From Geosiphon pyriformis (taxonomy: Eukaryota > Glomeromycota > Glomeromycetes > Archaeosporales > Geosiphonaceae): a stretch of DNA of 64,000 bases. Under the pieces are notes generated by a model. The model had not been told where the DNA came from, did not search any database, and saw only the letters and a program-made list of their open reading frames with translations. Both the position numbers and the translations under genes were made by a program. The stretch is taken from contig JAAOMT010000515.1 in NCBI GenBank assembly GCA_016748015.1, forward strand, positions 392,665 through 456,664. The letters are read 5' to 3'. Positions 36,608-49,961 of the stretch are shown in pieces (the first letter of the stretch is position 1; every line of letters starts with the position of its first letter).

Positions 36608-36991
36608 TCATCTTAATTCTCTTTCTCGCTGAATTTCTACTCGAATGATTTCACCTCTTAATTCGGCTAATTGTTGATCAGAAAAATTTTCAATTTCTCT
36701 ATTTAATATCTCTGCCCTAATTTTCATTTCTCTTTTATGTCGAAGACTATTCAAAAAACCAAAAATACCGAAACCAACTAAAGCAATAGAAAAAATGACA
36801 ATCGCTATTTTCCCTCCGTCCCCTTTAAAAGTATCAGCATTTTCAAAGCACTCAAGATAGCCTTTGGAATGCTTTTTTGGGTATTTTTTATCACAACTAC
36901 TATGAGAAAAAACAGTGTAAAGACTAAGATAAAGAATTGAACCTAATCCCATTAGAAAGAAAAGAAAAGAAATTATTGAAAATTTATTCAT
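36608..36991 (-). CDS. Two-helix membrane protein with charged coiled-coil tail
   Basis: Single-exon frame; start at the ATG at 36991 (MNKFSIISF) puts the first hydrophobic segment at the N terminus, whereas an upstream frame extension to 37045 adds only a further hydrophobic leader. The product has 127 residues. Helix 1 spans about 4-27 (FSIISFLFFLMGLGSILYLS). An exposed loop of about 35 residues follows with two Cys (SSCDKKYPKKHSKG and YLECFENADTF) that could pair. Helix 2 covers about 62-84 (KIAIVIFSIALVGFGIFGF). The last 40 residues are Glu/Arg-rich with heptad-like spacing (KIRAEILNREIENF, ELRGEIIRVEIQRE). No family recognised; location is a cell membrane, exact role unknown. Confidence 0.7.
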   Translation of the reverse strand: MNKFSIISFLFFLMGLGSILYLSLYTVFSHSSCDKKYPKKHSKGYLECFENADTFKGDGGKIAIVIFSIALVGFGIFGFLNSLRHKREMKIRAEILNREIENFSDQQLAELRGEIIRVEIQRERELR

Positions 36992-37566
36992 ACTGTAATT
37001 CGTGTGAATAAAAAAAAATAACAAAGTAGCGAGAGGCGAAAACAAAACGAGTTTTTAAAAACTATGATATGGGAGTTTGCCATTTTTTATAGCTGTAAAT
37101 CAATTAATGTTGTTTGCTTTAAGAATAGTGTTGATGATGAGCCCACCTAAACCAATTTTTTAAAAAAATTTTTCAAACACTTCGATGGAATCCATTCATA
37201 GTAATTTTTTCAGGGCTAAAAGTGATAGGGATTTTCTCGACTGGTTTGTTGCCAAGTTTTTTCAAAGAACAAGAATCTCTCATTATAATCATGAGCTTAT
37301 GGGAAATTTCTTTTTGGTTTTCCATATCCAAGAATAGGAAAGCAGATGTCTTTATTTAAATCTTTGTCCTGCACTTTTAAAAAGATTTTATCATTGTTGT
37401 TGTTGTTGTTGTTGTTCATTTAGAAAGTAATTTTTCAAAGGCTGAACTCGTATTTGTTTGAGAAGCTAATTAAAAAAGTCAATTAATTTAGCTATTTTTT
37501 GAAGATTCTAGCATTATTATTGTTGAGAATCAAATGAATCGCTACATAAAGCAGCAATGTACAAAG
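36992..37566. other. Intergenic with a TTG repeat
   Basis: No gene seen. A TTG microsatellite lies at about 37394-37417. Confidence 0.5.
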
Positions 37567-37772
37567 TTATTCTTCTTTAGAAAGATTTTCCCAATATTTA
37601 TGCATTATTGATTTAAATTGTGTCATACAATCTGATTCGTAATCCATATTGCCACCGCCGCCAAATATATGAAATCTAGTTTCGAATTTTAGAAAAGCCG
37701 CCGATATCTTAAACATATCGAGTATTTTTATAACGAAAAGCGAGAGATTATCAATGAACTTAATAAAAGGAT
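37567..37772 (-). other. Probable 3' exon or small ORF of unknown function
   Basis: After a possible TAAG acceptor an open frame reads PFIKFIDNLSLFVIKILD, MFKISAAFLKFETRFHIFGG, then GGNMDYESDCMTQFKSMH and KYWENLSKEE before TAA, 67 codons in all. The GC content rises locally and the composition is protein-like. A start at the internal ATG (37718) would give a 48-residue peptide. I could not find matching upstream exons and do not recognise the sequence. Confidence 0.3.
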
Positions 37773-38231
37773 CTTATTAATAACAAGAATTCTAGTTATA
37801 AATATCAATTTTACGCTAAGTTTCCTAATATCTTTTGCATAAAAAGTCTTTGAAAACCACATTATTCGAAAAGGTGCTCCGTTAAATTGGAATCTTCCAA
37901 AGTAAAAAATGTGGTTTTTTTTTACAAAGAAATATATGTATGCTGCAAATTAATTATTCTGTTCTATGGCAACATGGCGTAATGACTTTTTTATGTGCTG
38001 CAGCTTATTACTTGCATATATTGACGATCCAATTGAATGATAAGATTTCGTGATCGATTTTTATAATCTAAAACGTATCATATAACCCAAGACACATTAA
38101 AATAAAAGCTTCTCGATATATCTTCTACACTCGTTCTTATTATGGTTCTAAATTAAAATTATTATATTATTATTTAACCATTTTATGATTTTAATATAAA
38201 TTTATATATTTTTACAAAGAAATTTATAAAT

Positions 38232-38501
38232 TTATCTATTTTTAACTGAAATTTTTATTATTCCTATTTCTTTTTTTAACACTAGAAATAGTTTCTTTGG
38301 ACATCTTAGAAGTGCCTCTTGCAGATAAATTCCTGAATGCTGTAGAATAACAAAAGATGTTACTGCTAATGAATTTTTTATGTTTTTGCAACATGTGTGG
38401 TGACTTAAATTCTCGAAATAGATACTTGTTTTAAAATCAGACCCCTTAAAAGTTGTTGTTTTTTCATCTTGCATTCTGTCGTCCTGCCAATTACTCTCCA
38501 T
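38232..38501 (-). other. Unassigned 89-codon ORF
   Basis: Begins with an ATG, reads MESNWQDDRMQDEKTTTFKG, contains SHHTCCKNIKNS and HSGIYLQEALLRCPKK, and ends at a TAA. Composition is somewhat protein-like with a His/Cys cluster. No domain can be named and flanking sequence gives no support, so it may be a relic or chance ORF. Confidence 0.25.
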
Positions 38502-41500
38502 AGTCTAGCAGCTTTTTTGGTGTTGTAAAATACCTAGCGTCTGAAATTCGTAATTTTTCCCATCATACAAAATATAGCAATGTTTAAAGTTTTACTATAA
38601 ATACCTGGGGAAGTTATTTTAGAAGAAAGATCTTAAAGCTGTTTAATATAAAGCGATTGATAGAAAAACTCTATAATCGAAAAGGATACACCTTAATATA
38701 TTCAGGAAATGATTGGAAAAAAAATTAGGATCATAATCTGGCTCACCACAATACTAAAAAAAAACTTGGATAAAAATTTATGACTGCTGATGATGACTGT
38801 AAATTAGATGACCCCATCCATGAAAAAAGATTTAATTGCAAAGAAACACAAGGCCTAAACATGATAAGATGTAAAGTCAATTGATCTCAAAACCTATATT
38901 TTCTAAGGCTAAACCATTTTTTTATTATTATTTATATCTAAAAAAATCTTTTTTGATTTAAAACGCCTTTGTTCAGATCTGGATTGTGCTATTAAATCAG
39001 TAAGAAATTTAAATTTATTTAAAGCAAATAAAGAATTCGAATGAAAAGTTATTTCATTGTATTCATTTCTTTAGTTAGCGTGATTTTTTCATAGATTTTG
39101 GAGTGCCTAACTATTTAGGTCGAACATGCATGTTCTAAATTTCGAGGTTGTACAGTTTCAGCTATAGAACTTGCAAAGAAAGTGGTTGATAAAAACATCT
39201 TTTCATAGAAAACTAATAGACTCTTTAAAGTAATGAAATTATTTTTTATATTCATTTGAGTTTAAATTTTATACTTTTTGTGGGTAGAGTAAATACTCAA
39301 AAATCAAAGAATTTACTAAAAAAAAACAAATTGAAATGTATAATATAGTTTTCATTAAATCTGATAGTAACTAAAATTCTGTAATATAGTTGAAATGAGC
39401 AACGTGTCTAAATCTATATAAAATTTAAATAATTAATTATGCAAAGTTTCTCTTTAAATTCAAATTATATTAATTTACATGGCCTAAAAACTAAGCCAAA
39501 ATTTATATAGCATCAGCTATTTGTAAAACAAATATCCAATTTCCATGAAAAAATACTATCTTAATAAGATTCTAAAAAAGTTAGTTTTCTGTAATAATAA
39601 AATATTTTTCTTAAGCATCTTTGAGCATGTCCAGTCAGATAAATAGCAATTCATTTATTTGATCCCAATTACTTAAATAACTTATTTTATTTGAGCTATA
39701 AAAGCTTTATAATATTTATTGTTTAACATAGCCTACCAATGTAAATGAATGTTAAATAACCATATGCTCTCAATTATACAATTTGAAACTTGGTATCTCT
39801 TAATCGTAGTTTGGTCATTTGAAATTCTAATTTTTCAGAGAAATAAACAAGAATGTTGAAAAATATTGACTCAAAAATGCTTGTGAAAATTTTTAATTTA
39901 TAATAAGTTTTTATGAGTTTCTTAATTAATGATTATATCTTTTTATAAAATGTTTTTAATACTAAAATACCAAAATATAAAAAATTTTATTACAGATTAA
40001 AATCTATTTATTCTAAACATTGGAATTTTTGAAACATGAACTGGTAAAGTCATATTTTAAACATGAAAATGACTGTACAATTCTGAATAATTAAATTTTT
40101 TTTTGGTAAATTATTCACATATTTTATTTTTGTTATACATTAGCTTATTTATTCTGGTCTATTTAATCTTGTCAATATTTGTTTTTATTTTAAAGATTAT
40201 TATTAATATTCTTATTAATTGAAATATTTACAATAATAAATTTAAACTCTTTCAAAAAATTTCTAAACAATAATTAAACTAAGTATTAATATTTTTGCTA
40301 ATAAAAATTCAAATATTAATAAAATTTTTCAAGTGCAATTTTAAATAGTGAATCCTTTTTTGAAACTTAGATTGCATTGGACAATATATGTTAAATATCA
40401 CAATTAATTTTTATTCAATATCAATGCAGATATTTTTTTAGGAATAATTAAAGCTTAATAACTTTATGAGATTTTATAAGTAAATTATGAGTGAAATTAT
40501 TATATTATAATATAAATTCTAATAAAAACAATATATTTTATTATTGAAATAAATTTTTCAATTTAAAATATCAAAAAATATTGTGTAATTTATTAATTAA
40601 TATATTATTTTGACAAATTGTCAGTTATTTTTTAATTTGTTAAAGAAATAAACAATTTCAAAATAAATGCTAATTACTCTATTTTTATTTCTATTATTTT
40701 TAAACCTAATATGTAAATTGTTAAATTTCAAATTGCTTATGTTTTTTTTGCAAAATTTTAATTTGATTGTGAAATAGTTAAAAAAAATTATCAATACTAA
40801 AACTATAAAAAATACGGAGAAAATATTTGATACTATAAAAATCCAAAGAAAAGTTTGAAAAAAGGAAATACTAGAACCAAATATCAATGAAAACATCGAT
40901 TTAAATAATAATAGCCTAAATAATTAAAACAAAATATATACACAATATTTTATTGGTAATTATTTTATGAATATTTAGTTTTTTAATGCTGTTATAAATA
41001 ATTAATAAGTGCTTGCTATTTTAAATTTCAAATTAAAACAAACAATAAATTAAAAACTTAAAATAAGCTTTTATGTTAAACTTAAATTTTGTTTTTAAAT
41101 ATGTTATTTGTTTTTTGAATTAAAATTTGAGATATTTTACAATAATATTTAAACAAAAATTTATTATTTTCTCAAATATTTTAAAATCAAAAAACAAAAA
41201 ACAATTTTTATTATAAAAAGATTTTTGGTAATAAATTTAAATGTTTTCAACAAAAAAATAGTTATTTGTATAAATAAAAATAATATTATTACAATTTGGC
41301 AATTGATTTTTTTTGACAATTAATTTGATATTTAATTATAATTTTAATAAAAAATAAGAATATAACAAACAAATATTATATAAATTACAACTAATATATT
41401 CATATATTATTTTTAAGTTTTTTATTGTAATTTGTAACTTAATATTATAAATTGATTAATGTATTTTTGTTTAATATAATTAATTATTATAATCAAATTT

Positions 41501-42960
41501 TTAAAACTTATTGTTTATTTTTATATTATAAGAAAAAGCTAATAAGATAGAAAATATTTATTTTTTTCTTTGATTAATAAAAATTTAATATTAAAAAAAT
41601 TCTAATATATAAGTAATAAGTTATTTAACAAATATTTAATCAAATTGTAATTTATAATATTATGTTAATTTTATGTTTTCAATAAGTTTAATGTTTTTAT
41701 TTACAAATCTTAAAACTAATTATTTAAATTAATAAAAATAATAAAAATTCAAAAAAAAATAAGAAAAAAAATTAATTATTGTACTTATATTTTGACAATA
41801 TTTTATGATATTTAAATAAAAATTTATAATATTAAAAATTATTAAAAATTATTAAACTTAAAAATAACAACAAAATCAACAATAATAATAGAAACAACAA
41901 TAACAATAATAATAATAATAATAATAACAAAAATAACAACAACAAAAATAATAACAATAAAAACAACATAAACAATAATAACAAAAATAATAATAAAAAC
42001 AATAATAATAAAAACAATAATATAAACAATAATAATAATAATAATAATAATAATATAAACAATATTAATAATAATAACAAAAACAATAATAAAAACAACA
42101 ATATAAATAACAATAACATAAAGAACAATAACAATAATAAAAATAATAACAATAGTATAAAAAACAATAACAATAATAAAAATAATAACAAAAACAAAAA
42201 CATTAATAATAATAACAACAAAAATAACAACAAAAAAACAATAATAATAATATCAACAAAAACAATAGCAATAATAATAACAAAAAAACAATATAAATAA
42301 CAATAATAATAAAAACAATAACAATAACAAAATAATAATAATAATAATAAAACCAATAATAATAACAACAATAAAAATAATAATAATAATAATAAAATAT
42401 TATTTTTTATTATTTATCAAATTAATAATATTAATTTTATAAAGATTATAATTAATTATATAAAAATAGACTAATTTTTTTAAAAAATATAAAATTAATA
42501 AATTAATATAAATTAAATAAACTAATTTTTAAAAAATTAATTATCTTTGTAATTAAAAAATGACTTTTATAAATTGTTTTAAATAAATATATATTATTAT
42601 TATTATTGTTATTGTTATTAAATAATTTATTATGTTGTTGTTGTTCAATATTTTTTTTGTATAGTTTATTAATTTTGAAAACTAATAATACAAAATTTTA
42701 AAAACTTTATCTGTAAATATTTTTATGATTGATACTTTTTTATTTAAATACTATTAAGTCTTAACAACTTTTTTAATAATAAACAATTAAAAATAAAATA
42801 AAACAAAGTAATTATAAGTTCAATATTCTTAAAAATAATATTAAATATTAAGGTATTATTATAAAAACAATTATAGAAAAAAATTTTTTGTCACTAATTT
42901 TTATAATAATATTATGATTAAATCTTTTATTTTTTAGTTTTTAATTAATTATTTTTTATT
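38502..42960. other. AT-rich gene-free tract before LINE A
   Basis: No genes. A possible relic stretch at about 39130-39205 (+) reads FRGCTVSAIELAKKVVDKN but is too short to place. From about 39.2 kb onward the base composition becomes extremely AT-rich, including the AAT/AAC tract at 41875-42395. Confidence 0.65.
41875..42395. repeat. About 520 bp of imperfect AAT/AAC trinucleotide repeat
   Basis: Almost every base belongs to AAT, AAC or AAA units, so the minus strand carries a long Leu-rich open frame (41832-42371) that is an artefact of the repeat. Confidence 0.9.
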
Positions 42961-43123
42961 ATTATTATTTTATGAGTAAGATCCAAACACTACCTAGTGC
43001 TATACATCAAAAAAATAATTTATACTAAGTGTGAATTATGCATTTACTACAAGTAACCAGCCATTTGGGCTGATCAGAACATTAATATATAGTTATACGA
43101 ACAGAAACAAAGTCATTTATATC

Positions 43124-46100
43124 CTAGAAAAATAAACATGATTTGTGAAAACCAAAACAAATGCCCAACGCCTCAGCAATACCAAGCAATTTGACCACAC
43201 CAGCAGAAAGCCCTGAAGCTAAACCCAAAACTGTCGCAAAAGTTGAACTATCTAGTGGAATTAGGTTGGCTTTCTTTATATATGCTTGATGTTTAATATG
43301 GACCAACCAGATATTATCTCTAAAAGTGAGACCAAGAGATCTCACAAACTTAACAACCTCCAAACCAGCAACTTTTGGATCATGAAAGACAGAAACAGCT
43401 TTGCAAAACCAACTATTAAACACAAAACTCTTATAAAGGGCCATAGAGACCATGAAATCAGAAACACAAGATAATAACAACTGTAATACACAAGAAGAAT
43501 AATGAAATAAACCAGAAAAAGTTTTCCAAGAATTAATATAAGAGTCCAATATATGAGATTGAGTAGAATCGTCAATTTTACAAAAGAACACATAATCCGA
43601 AGTCTCCACCTCACCACAATATAAACAAAGCACACTAGGATAACATCTGTTGTAAAGATGCTTCCGAACTGCAACAGGAAGCCAATGATGCAAAGCCTTC
43701 ATGAAATAAGTACAGATGCCAGCCGAAGGTTTGCTAGTAAAACCAGTGGCCATATGCAAATTAGAATGTCAAACCAGCAAAGAGCAGGGCCAATCTACCT
43801 CAGAAAGCAAGCTACTAGCCAAAAACTTAGAACCAGAACCAATTTTCCAGCATGCGTGACAAATGGAGCAATAAATATTGTAAACAAAATGTCTGGAATT
43901 TCCAGAAACTACACTATTACCAACAACTATAAAATGTTTATCCAAGCAAGGAATAAGACACCAACCAGAAAGAGAAGCAGCACCAGCAATCAAGTTAGCA
44001 TGCTCATTTCCAGAAATACCAGAATGACTTTTTACCTTGTGCCAACTGACATTTAAGTTCTTACATCTAACAACATTTGCAATATGTTGGCATTCTACCC
44101 AACACTAATTGTGAAAATCTGGACACACAAGACTCAATTCAGACTTGTATGCATCCAGAACAGATTGACTATCTAAGAACAACTGAACAGAATTAGATGT
44201 AGGAACACACTCCAAAGCCAATGCAATAGTCTGCAATTCTGTCAGAGTAGATGACATCAAATCTGAAACACCAACACCAAGGCCCAGACCAATGTTCTCA
44301 AAAAAAGCAGCAGCACCAGCCCTACAGCCTGTTGTGCCCAAATTCTTCAGAGATCTATCTGTGTATACAGATATGTCACTTGACCCAACACGAGAAAGAC
44401 AGTCACAAATAGAAACAAAATCATTAGAATCAAGGATATTCAGAGAAACAGCACTATTTGAAGCCAGAGAACCAGCAGAAGGAGAATTCACACTATTAAG
44501 AAAAATCATAGCGAGCTTAAACTATTCAGGAATGGGGCCATGAAAGTTGAGCCTTTTCTACTGCTTGAAGGTATACCAATTAAATATGGCACCATTATAA
44601 TTATGAAGTTGGTTCATGAAAGCAACACTGAACCTCCAGAGAGAAGAGAGAAATCTGGAAAACATCAACTCACCCAGAATAGAAGACATAAAAATACTAC
44701 TGCAGGACCAAAAAGAGTTGGCCAAAGAGCTACCCAAAAACAAATTGCAATCAAGAAGAATATAGATCATGCCTGCCAAAAAGTTATTAGAAGCACTAAC
44801 ATGAATACGAACAGGAGAACTCAATAGATGAACAGGATACCAACACCAAACTTGCAAATCATGAGACCTATGCACAAACAGGTGACCCAAAATCCCACCA
44901 AAGTTCACAAAACTGACAAGAAAAGCAACCTTGTATTCAGACTGAACTTGCAAAAAAAATTTCAAACTATAAAAAGAAGAGTGATAAAGCATATTACTAG
45001 GAAAATTGAGGGAGAGACCAGATTTAAGCTTCAAGCTCTTATGAATCAGAGCATCTTATTTGCTACAGATGCTGACTGGAACAAAACTAAATTGTGTTCA
45101 ATAACTGACTATGGGTTGGAGAACTGCTAACACCAAGTATAAGAATTGTTTATTAGAGACAGTCTTTTTTAGAACTAAATTGACAAAAAATTAAACATTT
45201 AAATGTGCTTTAACTAAACTAGGTCTCGAAAGACCTTCAGTTGAAAGAAAAATATCCAGATACTGATAAAACTCCCCTTTTTTGGCAATAGAGATGGGTA
45301 AACCACTGATAGAAAGAGAAGGACTACTGACCCGGCTATTGATCAGAATGACCACTGTTTTGTCATTATTAATTGAGATATTATTAACCCGAAAAAATTT
45401 ACTGGCAACATTAAAAATATGTTAAATAGCAGTCTGACTGCTACCAACCCAAATTGTGTCATCAACAAAAGCACCAGCAGCAAAAAAAAAAAAAAGCCCA
45501 GCCTGAGATTCAGGGCAACCACTTTTGGAAACAAAATGAGAGTTTAATCTGTATCCACATACACTTTCCTGTCTCTTGACCTTACACAACAGAGGATCAT
45601 AAAATATGCGCCACAGAAGTGGAGAGAAAACTTCCCCTTAATCCAAACCATCATGAACACAATAATCATCAGTCAAACCAAAATCTGTCATAACTTAGTT
45701 GGTACAATCCCTGTGAATACTACTAAAAAATCAAATGAATTTGCTACACATTTTAATCTTAATCAAACTTTTCTCAAGATGCTTTCAGCTGACTGAATTA
45801 TAAGCTTTTTGCATGTCCTGCAAAACCAGCCAGAGTTCTTGGTTCTTTTCCAAGACATCTTCAATTACTGAACCAATAGTAAAAATGAGAAACTGAATAG
45901 TCATATCCTTCAAAACCAAAAAATTGTCCTTATGAAGAACATTAAAAGCACTGCAGACTATGGAAATCTTATCAGAGAGAACCTTAGAAAGAATCTTGCA
46001 AGCCATCTCGAGTAATACAATGGGTTATGTATTTGTTAAAACACTCTCCCACTTATAAGGTTTGGAAATTATCAAGACCCAGGCCTCTTTCCAAGGACTG

Positions 46101-47769
46101 GGTACAGATTCACCAGTTAAACAAGAATTTAAAAGCACCAACAACATGTTTAGAACCAGCTTATCACAATGTTTCTAAAGTTTATTAGATATCTCTGACA
46201 AACCGGCAGCTTTGCCATCAAGAAGATCAGAAACTACCCTAAACAATTCATCAAAACTGACTGAATTCATCACACCAGAAAAAGCTTCATCAAAAACATA
46301 CTCCAACAGACAGTATTGGTGGCATCAATCATCTGAAACACTATCAATTACTCAACGTTTCCTAGTCCAGCCTTTTATGATTACGTCCATTTTAGACCTA
46401 ACCAAATCAAGTTCCAAAATCAGTTCATCATTAACGACTAAATGATTGAGCACCACCTTATGAAATGGACATTCAAGCATGCTTCTTATTGTATGATCCT
46501 TATTCACTTTAAAACTCTCCATCTTTTTATTGATGGCAGACCTAATATTTGCCTTTTTAGCACACTGAGATTCAGCAAGCTTTGATGCACAATAGGATTT
46601 CCTGGCACTTAAAAGAGCAGAACAAACACGACCAAGGTCCACATCAGAAGTTATCATAGACTAAATAACTGAAATCTTATTACTGTTCAGAGAATTCCAA
46701 CATCTCATAAGAGAATCAAAAAACTCAACATTCTTCTCACGAGACGTCTTGATAATCCTAGAAACTAAAAGCTCCAACTTGTGAAATCTTGAAGATTCTT
46801 TGGTGAAGATCTTATCAAAGCCCCTAAACTACTTTTTTTTGAACACTTTGTTTGCCGAAAGAACCATAATTTTGTGAACAATCTTCCACATAGCATCTAG
46901 ATCTGAAAACTTTTCTGACACACAAAATTTATCTGCAAACATTGTGATATTATCCAATGTAGCACACCTAAAATAACTCATTTATTTTCATTAGCACCCT
47001 TGAAATCAAATTTCCATCTGTTCCTGTTTGTTTGTTTGCAAAGAGAGTTCAATCGTGTGTTCAAAAGTCCACCCAAACCCAAAGACACAGAAACAGCCTG
47101 ATGATCTGTGTAGAAATACTCACTGATATCCAAAACATCATAATGTACTAGTGCATTAACCAGATTAAGAGAAACAAACATAAAATCAATTGTTTTTCGA
47201 ACACCTCTAGAATTCGCCCAAGTAGACATTTTCAAGATCTGGCTCCCAACCAAAGAATTGACCAGCCCCAAATCAAGGCATTTTTTGAAACTAGCATACC
47301 TACGAAACCCATTTTCATTAAAATTACCACCAAGAACAATGAAAGAAGACTCATTAACAGTTTTTGCGATAAGAGAGTTAATCACAGCCTGAAAAAACTG
47401 AACTGCTGTAGATACGCCAGTGTAGAGTCCCAAAATTGACACCAAAAGTTTGTTTTTGAAAAGCAATTTAATAGATAGGAACTGACCTGGCACCTCAGAG
47501 ACTTTACATACATGCCTAGCTAAAGAAGAGTTCATAATAATTACAACACCAGCACCCAGATAACCAGAATCCAGACCAGAAGTAAACACCTGAACACCAA
47601 CAAATCTGTTAGTCATCCAGAGTTGTATCTTTCTTTTAAGCTTTGACTTCGTAACAATAGAAATAAGATTGTTCATGTCCTTGTGCCAATGAATAACATC
47701 ATCTTGTTTTGCAGGATTGTTCATTTCACAAACATTGCACATGGCAATTTTCCAGATCAGTTCATTCAT
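43124..47769 (-). pseudogene. LINE A ORF2 (endonuclease, RT, RNase H, zinc finger), broken
   Basis: Begins MNELIWKIAMCNV at 47769. Endonuclease part holds FTSGLDSGYLGAGVVIIM and LGGNFNENGF, where the family has GDFN, so the catalytic Asp is Asn. RT pieces: PFHKVVLNHLVVNDELILEL, LVLQDMQKAYNSVS (motif A region) and, near 45470, AFVDDTIWV (the DD catalytic motif). RNase H: SVYTDRSLKNLG, STLTELQTIALALEC and LFLDSQSVLDAY. The zinc-finger region has CLYCGEVETSDYVFFC. The C-terminal part runs to 43124 (GFHKSCLFF). Frames change repeatedly between pieces. The protein would nick DNA and reverse-transcribe the element RNA. Confidence 0.88.
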
Positions 47770-49545
47770 TGAGAAGGGGTTTGTGAGAACACACTACTTG
47801 CTAAAACCAAACCATCGAAGTGGACAGATAAGCTTAAAACAGATTTGAAGAGTCCTTCCAACATTTTTTCCAACTTAACAACATGGGGGGACACCAAAAG
47901 GTCCACAATCATAGCAGTCTCGTCATTATTGGCTTCACCCAAACCTACTCTTATCACTGTATCCTCTTCTTGAATCTGAGATGGGGGGGTTGCCAGCAGC
48001 TAACATTCAGGGCTAGGCTGAAAAACCACCAGTACAAGTAAATCCAACCTCTTAATCAACTCACTAATTTGTCCTGTGAGGTTGATAAGACTGCTCTCAA
48101 TACTGACTAGACAAATTTCTAAAACACTACTAACAAAAAGGATAGGTTTATTACTATCAATAGAACCAAGTAAAAATGGACTACCAAAAGATGTATAAAA
48201 AGGAGGTTTGCCAACCACATCTGCCCAAGTTTTTTCACCAAAAGCCAGAGGTCTAGAAATAGGCACAGACTTTTTCTCATAAATTTTGGCCAATCTAAAC
48301 TTATTCTGGACTGAGAGAGGAGCCCTTTTGCTATTAGGAATAAAGGACGCACCAGCTAACTTACAAACCAAACTCAAGTGATCTAGGGAATTGCAAACAG
48401 AACATAAAGGAGTGACCAAATGTAACCAGTAGAGACCAATGTCTTTTATAACTAATGTATTGGCCACAACCCGACAGAGTTGCATTCAATCAAGCATGTT
48501 TTTTCACCCACAGAACCAATGAAATTCCACAAATCATGAGCCATTGTTTCTATAGGAAGAGTGTAGAGCAACACCCTAAATTTATCCTTAATATCTCATG
48601 TCTGTTTATTGATGTCAGTCCTGGCCACACGAACCATATCTTTACCAATGAGGATTGACCATTTAGCAGCCAACAGATCAGTCTAACTTTGATCTTCCAA
48701 TTTGATGATCGCCTTTTGCCACAAACCCACCAGTTGCATTTTGATCATCTTAATTTGTTCAAATACAGACACAGCCATGCACACAGCCTCAATAGAAGTT
48801 CTCACAGGAATCTCTTTTAACACAATTGCCTGATTTGTACAGTTGTTTACAAGGCACTTAAAATTGGTGTTTACCACAACACCACAATCATTTGCCAACT
48901 TTCCAGCAGCCATCATTGCCTTTTCCAAAGTGAAAGTCGCATGAATAATTCTACCAAATTTTGAGGGAGTAGAAGCCCCCCCAAAACTATTCACACTTGA
49001 AAAAATTTTCCTAATAAAACATAATTTTTCCTGAGAAGACTTCCCAGCAATAGCCACAAGATCAATATCTAAAGCAAAAGACTTGCAAACAGACACTTAA
49101 ATAGACAGTTTGATAGGTAGAGAGGGTGGGAGAAGAAAAAAATTGTCTAACACATCATCATCTGTATTGACAGCACCATAATCAATTACACTTAGAGACT
49201 TCCCTAACACTTTTTTGGTCTTTACATGCAAACCCTTTGGCATTTAATTAGGATCCTCTTCCATAAAAGCACCACTCTTACCATAGTCAATACTGGTTTC
49301 TTCAACCAAGCACTCCTTCTTTATGTCAATACTCTCAGACTTAGTAGTGTCACTTGTCTCAGAACCTCATGAACAAGTACCAGGAGCTTTAGCAGCAACC
49401 CCTCTATTATCAATACCATCTGTCAATACACCTTCCTTTCTCTTCTTCCTCAATACAACTGCCTTAAAACCACCCTCAGAACCAGAAACTTTAATAGTCT
49501 TCTTTATAACAGCAATAACAGGGCCAACAGTGGCCTCATAATCAA
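47766..49545 (-). pseudogene. LINE A ORF1 (RRM-like region plus CCHC knuckle), broken
   Basis: Pieces in order: SGSEGGFKAVVLRKKRKEGV and GGA-type N terminus near 49.5 kb; MPKGLHVKTKKVLGKSLSVI; SFALDIDLVAIAGKSSQEKL with FIRKIFSSVNSFGGASTPSK; an RRM-like part with AIVLKEIPVRTSIEAVCMAV and MIKMQLVGLWQKAIIKLED; the zinc knuckle CSVCNSLDHLSLVC (C-x2-C-x4-H-x4-C); and a C-terminal VHFDGLVLASSVF part ending SQTPSQ. Its TGA overlaps the ORF2 ATG as ATGA (47769-47766). ORF1 proteins of such LINEs bind element RNA and assemble the RNP. Stops and frameshifts split it into at least four pieces. Confidence 0.85.
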
Positions 49546-49961
49546 AGAATGATTTTAATTTATCATACTGAATGGTAAAAAACTTCTTTCAAAAAAACTT
49601 TTAACTCTTTTTTGGGAATTTTGGATAAAGAAGAGAAAAAAATTTTTTTAATTATTTATTTAGCTATAATTAATTATATGTATTAACTATTAATAATATT
49701 AATTAATATTCTTTTTTTAAAAATAGTTATTAATATATTAACTTGATTATTAATTTAATTATTAACCAAATTATTAATATATTTATTAATTTCTTTTTAA
49801 AATGTATTTATATTTAAATTTTTTTTTTTTTTTTTTTATTGCTTTTAACAAGTGAAGTCCAACTGCTATCTAGTACATAGAGCCAAACTAAGTGACCCAA
49901 ACTAAATGCAATTTATGTACATACTACATATGACTAGCCACTCAGGCCAGTCAAGACAACA

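Larger units (their letters stand above)
42965..49560 (-). mobile_element. LINE A: two-ORF non-LTR retrotransposon, degraded
   Basis: Minus-strand element with, in order, ORF1 (about 49545-47766), ORF2 (47769-43124) and a 3' tail (43123-42965) ending in an AAT-type simple run. It has an endonuclease, reverse transcriptase, RNase H and a zinc-finger C-terminal part, so it belongs to the APE-type LINEs carrying RNase H. Its 5' end abuts AT-rich DNA at about 49.6 kb. It is a related but different subfamily from LINE B (RNase H regions clearly similar but many residues differ). Many stops and frame breaks make it inactive. It lies directly downstream of LINE B in the same orientation. Confidence 0.9.

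Noticed and set aside
41832-42371. A 179-codon Leu/Phe-rich open frame on the minus strand
   Set aside because: It is simply the translation of the AAT/AAC repeat; no start context, no domain.
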